DNA of 9,175 nucleotides, taken from CAZGYE01 sp964530165. Lineage in GTDB: Bacteria; Planctomycetota; Planctomycetia; Planctomycetales; Planctomycetaceae. The notes under the pieces are model-generated. The model saw only the letters and a program-made list of their open reading frames with translations. It had not been told where the DNA came from and did no database searches. Position 1 is the stretch's first letter; each line of letters opens with the position of its first letter. Location: NCBI GenBank assembly GCA_964530165.1, contig CAZGYE010000244.1, forward strand, positions 1-9,175, read 5' to 3'. The position numbers and the translations under genes are program-made. Below are positions 6,240 through 9,175 of the stretch, piece by piece.

Positions 6240-6407
6240 ATGAAACTGGCGCGGTTCGGAGTCAGAGATACAAGCCGATTTCCGAAGGGGAGTTTCGGAA
6301 AAGGATGGTTTCTTGGACGTACTGAAATTCTCTTCGGTGGATTTCGAGAGCCGTCCATAAAGTGGCGGATTCACACAGAAAACAGAGCTTTGCGCGTAAT
6401 CACATGA
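6240..6407 (+). CDS. Possible 55-residue leader or small protein, overlapping nurA start
   Basis: An ATG at 6240 opens a 55-codon frame beginning MKLARFGVRDTSRF and ending RALRVIT. Its TGA (6405-6407) overlaps the nurA ATG (6404-6406) as ATGA, the classic arrangement for translational coupling. A GGGA lies just before the start, a weak and rather close ribosome site. The product is basic and rich in Gly, Phe and Arg, with no known domain. Codon use shows no strong bias, and an 8-pair hairpin lies within it. A TGA at 6225 blocks any longer version. It could be a real small protein, a leader that tunes nurA, or a chance frame. Confidence 0.32.
   Translation: MKLARFGVRDTSRFPKGSFGKGWFLGRTEILFGGFREPSIKWRIHTENRALRVIT
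6279..6301. repeat. Hairpin about 100 bases before nurA
   Basis: TTTCCGAA (6279-6286) and TTCGGAAA (6294-6301) form a perfect 8-pair stem with a 7-base loop, GGGGAGT. No T-run follows, so it is not a standard terminator. Its place in the presumed leader of nurA-herA suggests an operator or an mRNA control element. Confidence 0.4.
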
Positions 6408-7501
6408 AGACCATCGTGAGAGTCATCAACGAAGCCATCAGGCACGCGGATGCCGAGTGCCTTCCTTGCGACAGGGTGAATCTCGACTACGATCGCCACG
6501 CCGAATACCTGGACAGCGACGAACACCGCGCAGAGGACCTCTTCGAGAATCCACGGCCTAGTACCTCGGCAGCGATTCGCACCGCCCGGATTGACCAGAC
6601 CGTTCGCTCGATTTTGCAGTATTTCCTCGATGGTTCTCGTCGGACCTACAAAATCGCCGACCTCCGATTTCGTGGCTGATATCTCCCCCTGATTGCTGGG
6701 CAGGTCGGCGTCGCCATCGTTCGCCGCGACAGCGGATTGAATCGATTGATTCCCATGCGCGAATTCTGTGCATTTGAGTGCGTACTGGCGTTCCCCAATT
6801 TGATTGCACAAGAGGATCTCGACGTCCTCTCGCAGCGCATAGAGCAAGAGACGGAGAGGTCGTTCAAACTGCTCCGTTACACCGTGAAGGCCGATCGTGA
6901 TCCCGTCGATCTCGGAATAGCGAAGATCATGTCCCATATGGCCCACCTTGAGTTGGACGCGATGCACAAGCTTTCGGATCGGCGTTTGTTGACGACAAGC
7001 TCCCTCTTGGTAAAGGACGGGCCACTTCGGTACAAGAACATTAAGGGACGCGGGTTTGACATCACGCAATTCCGAAACGTGGTTGGCCTGTCCAAAACCT
7101 TCCGCCCATCTTTCGCCTTAGGGACCGGCAGAGGCCGGCGAGATGTCGGGACTGTTACGGCGTCACTTCAGATGGGCGAACGTACTCCCGTCTTCAAGAC
7201 GCTGGAAGAAGACCGGCACATCGGCATGTGGTATCTGCGGCTGCGCCCACCGGAACGAATGCCTAACCCTCTGGGAGGAGTCGTCAAAGCAGAGTGCTAC
7301 GCCATTGACGACCGAGACATCGAGAACGGTCTCGACTCAGACCGTATTCACAACATTTCCGCTCATCTGCTCCGCGAGCGCAATGTCACACCCTACGGGC
7401 AGGATTCAAGGTGGGCGACACACATCTACCCCGTATATGCAGCTGAGCGTTTCATCAAAGCGAATCTGTGGAGCGATATTCGCTTCGAGGCACTTTTCTA
7501 G
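6404..7501 (+). pseudogene. nurA: NurA-family 5'-3' nuclease, interrupted by an in-frame TGA
   Basis: NurA is a Mn-dependent nuclease that resects DNA ends together with the HerA translocase. Read through one TGA (6677-6679, codon 92), this is a 365-position NurA-like protein. Upstream of the TGA are a helical N-terminal part and QYFLDGSRRTYKIADL, with the first catalytic motif, Asp76-Gly-Ser. Downstream in the same frame follow YLPLIAGQVGVAIVRRDS, the expected next strands, then LLVKDGPLRYK with the second aspartate (Asp205), and IYPVYAAERFIKANLW, the C-terminal Pro/Ala motif of the family. The stop therefore separates the catalytic residues. The ORF on each side of the stop keeps the same frame and no bases seem lost, so a point change such as CGA to TGA is the simplest cause. 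Re-initiation would be possible at TTG 6737 or ATG 6755 but would lack Asp76. The ATG at 6404 overlaps the preceding small frame. Family identity is good; whether it is dead, split or read through cannot be told from sequence. Confidence 0.8.
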
Positions 7502-7510
7502 GCAACCACA

Positions 7511-7516
7511 GAGGGA
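7511..7516 (+). promoter_or_regulatory. Ribosome binding site of herA
   Basis: GAGGGA starts 12 bases before the herA ATG, leaving a normal gap of 6 bases. It is the clearest Shine-Dalgarno in the window and fixes the herA start at 7523. Its strength contrasts with the weak sites elsewhere. Confidence 0.65.
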
Positions 7517-7522
7517 CAACTG

Positions 7523-9175
7523 ATGGCAACGAAAGTCATCGGAAAAGTGACGGCAACGGAGAACAAACCGACGACATATAACACGATTCGGTTTTGGCTC
7601 GCGGAAGACGAAGAAATCCGGATTTTCGACGTCATCCGGATCCGCCACATTCGCGAAAGCTATACCTATGCCATCGTGCGCGATCTCCATTTCATCACGG
7701 ACAGTGCCGGCCACTTGGCAAACTACGTCTCTTCAGATTTCGGCGACGTGGCCGCCGCGCCGATCAACCGACGCCTCGGAACCACCATCGCGGAAGCGGA
7801 AGTTCTGTACAACTCCAAGGACATCGAAATGCCTGTACGCGACGGCGCCGGCGTCGAGGTAGCGGACATCGACGGTGTGCGCAAGGCGCTGGGTCTCGAA
7901 GGGTTCAAGCAGCCGATACCGGCTGGCTACATCAGCATGTCCTACGACGTCGAGGTGCCCATCGAGTTTGAAGCCAAGTATCTTCTCGGCCCGGAAGGCG
8001 CCCACCTGAATATCGCCGGGATCTCGGGGCTCGCGACCAAGACATCCTATGCGATGTTTCTGTTGAACGCCGTGCAACAACGGATTGGAGATGGGGTTTC
8101 CATGGTGCTTCTCAACGTGAAGGGAAGCGACTTGCTGTCCATCGACGAAGCACCCCTGAAGCCGTTGACTCAGGGGCAGATGGACGAGTGGCGGAAATGC
8201 GGACTCGAACCTACGCCGTTCCGAAATGTCAGCTATCTCTATCCTTTCTCCCAAAGGCGCACGGAGACCTTATATTCAAACACGACCCTGCGCCGCGATT
8301 TCCTGGCAAAGCAGCATGCTGAAGACCGCGCTTTCAACTACTTTTACGACGTGGAGACCATGAAGGAGAAGATGGGGTTGCTCTTGGGAGATGTGGACGA
8401 CCCGAGCGGAACGCTAGAATCCATCTTTGATCAGATTAGGTCGATAGACGCCCTAAGTTGGGATCTCTTCAAAGCCGAAATCCAGCGGCGCACCCGCGCC
8501 GGCCAGCAGCGTGGTGGAGCCATTCAAGTTCAGTCGTGGCGCAAGTTCTCTCGTTTCATACAGACGCGAACTGCCAACCCGGTGTTTGTCGAGCAGTCCC
8601 TTACGGACGCTGACCAAAAGAGACAAAAGACGGTCGCGGACGCTATTCGCGGTCTCAGGGCGGGCCAGGTCCTGGTGGTGGATATCGAGCCACTGCCCGA
8701 CTACCTTCAGTGCCTTGTGGTCGGCGACGTCGTGGGAACGCTTCGCAACATCAAACTGGGCGAAGATGAAAAGACGGAGCCTGGCGACATCGGACGCGTC
8801 GTCGTCTTCGCGGACGAACTCAACAAATACGCGCCACGGTCCGACACGAGTGGACGGTCCCTGACGAACATTCTCCTAGAGGTCACCGAACGTGGGCGGT
8901 CGCTCGGAGTCATCCTTTTCGGGGCAGAACAGTTCCGCAGCGCCGTACATGACCGCATCCTCGGCAACTGCAGTACAAACGTCTACGGCCGCACCAGCCC
9001 CGTGGAGATGGCGAAGTGCCCGGACTACCGCTACTTCCCAGATTCCCACAAGGCCTCAATCACGCGGCTGCAACAGGGGAGTCTCCTTCTCCAGCATGCC
9101 GTCTTCAAGACGCATCTCATTAAGAAAGGACGCGGTAATTCAGCAAAGCTGCAGAAGGTTTCGATGGCGGACCGG
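7523..9175 (+). CDS. herA: HerA-type DNA-translocating ATPase, 3' end outside window
   Basis: HerA is a hexameric FtsK-like ATPase that drives DNA through the NurA nuclease. The 551 residues seen begin with a HAS barrel (about 1-60, with TTYNTIRFWLAEDE and IRIFDVIRIRHI), the small N-terminal domain typical of HerA. The ATPase core starts near 150. Its P-loop, GISGLATKTS (166-175), keeps the Lys-Thr pair but has Thr172 where most P-loops have Gly. An insertion-like helical part (about 205-380) separates it from the Walker B strand RVVVFADELNKYAP, with Asp431 and Glu432, and from ERGRSLGVILFGAEQ, the HerA/FtsK sensor region. The frame is open to the last base, and the segment SLLLQHAVFKTHLIKK suggests the C-terminus is near. 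It lies 21 bases after nurA with a good Shine-Dalgarno, so the two form one operon. The intact herA contrasts with the broken nurA. Relatives also include anti-phage HerA proteins, so repair versus defence remains open. Confidence 0.87.
   Translation, partial: MATKVIGKVTATENKPTTYNTIRFWLAEDEEIRIFDVIRIRHIRESYTYAIVRDLHFITDSAGHLANYVSSDFGDVAAAPINRRLGTTIAEAEVLYNSKDIEMPVRDGAGVEVADIDGVRKALGLEGFKQPIPAGYISMSYDVEVPIEFEAKYLLGPEGAHLNIAGISGLATKTSYAMFLLNAVQQRIGDGVSMVLLNVKGSDLLSIDEAPLKPLTQGQMDEWRKCGLEPTPFRNVSYLYPFSQRRTETLYSNTTLRRDFLAKQHAEDRAFNYFYDVETMKEKMGLLLGDVDDPSGTLESIFDQIRSIDALSWDLFKAEIQRRTRAGQQRGGAIQVQSWRKFSRFIQTRTANPVFVEQSLTDADQKRQKTVADAIRGLRAGQVLVVDIEPLPDYLQCLVVGDVVGTLRNIKLGEDEKTEPGDIGRVVVFADELNKYAPRSDTSGRSLTNILLEVTERGRSLGVILFGAEQFRSAVHDRILGNCSTNVYGRTSPVEMAKCPDYRYFPDSHKASITRLQQGSLLLQHAVFKTHLIKKGRGNSAKLQKVSMADR

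Noticed and set aside
5868..6374. A 168-codon minus-strand frame
   Set aside because: It overlaps the end of the Replic_Relax gene, its product is low complexity in Arg/Pro/Ser, and another minus frame has better third-position bias.
6677..6720. Selenocysteine or TGA-to-amino-acid recoding in nurA
   Set aside because: TGA terminates four other genes here, NurA has no known selenocysteine, and no convincing SECIS-like hairpin follows; only a 4-pair CCTG/CAGG stem was seen.
6371..7069. A 232-codon minus-strand frame
   Set aside because: It is antisense to nurA, has no recognisable motif, and the plus frame carries clear NurA motifs on both sides of the TGA.

Overview
This window reads as the backbone of a plasmid, or of an integrated plasmid-like element, from a moderately GC-rich bacterium. 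The combination of ParAB, an iteron-type initiator, a short TOPRIM primase, a Replic_Relax protein and a bacterial HerA-type ATPase, with weak or absent Shine-Dalgarno sequences before most genes, suggests Planctomycetota or a related group. That assignment is inferred from gene style and was not tested against any database. TGA is a normal stop here: parA, parB, the rep gene and the Replic_Relax gene all end with it, and tryptophan is read from TGG.

Bases 3-3045 (plus strand) hold the 3' part of a ParA partition ATPase, an overlapping parB, a 186-base gap with a hairpin and a short palindrome, and a 469-residue RepA-like replication initiator. A strong rho-independent terminator follows the initiator gene.

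Bases 3119-3795 are non-coding and look like the replication origin. They hold an AT-rich stretch, three direct iterons of 23 identical bases at 33-34 base spacing, and then an unusually dense nest of hairpins and long inverted repeats (3433-3609, 3665-3682) that the iteron model does not explain.

Bases 3796-5935 hold two divergent genes with start codons almost touching: a 402-residue DnaG-type primase on the minus strand (zinc-binding cysteines plus TOPRIM) and a Replic_Relax family protein on the plus strand. Together with the initiator and origin they form a replication and maintenance unit.

Bases 5936-6403 are a gap with no confident gene. They contain a minus-strand stretch with coding-like third positions, two hairpins, a possible promoter, and a 55-codon reading frame that ends in an ATGA overlap with nurA.

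Bases 6404-9175 hold a cargo operon: nurA (5'-3' nuclease family) and herA (hexameric DNA-translocating ATPase with HAS barrel; its 3' end is outside the window). NurA and HerA normally form a DNA end-processing complex used in repair and, in bacteria, also found in anti-phage systems. The nurA frame is interrupted by a single in-frame TGA between its two aspartate motifs while herA is intact. This is the most striking observation in the window.
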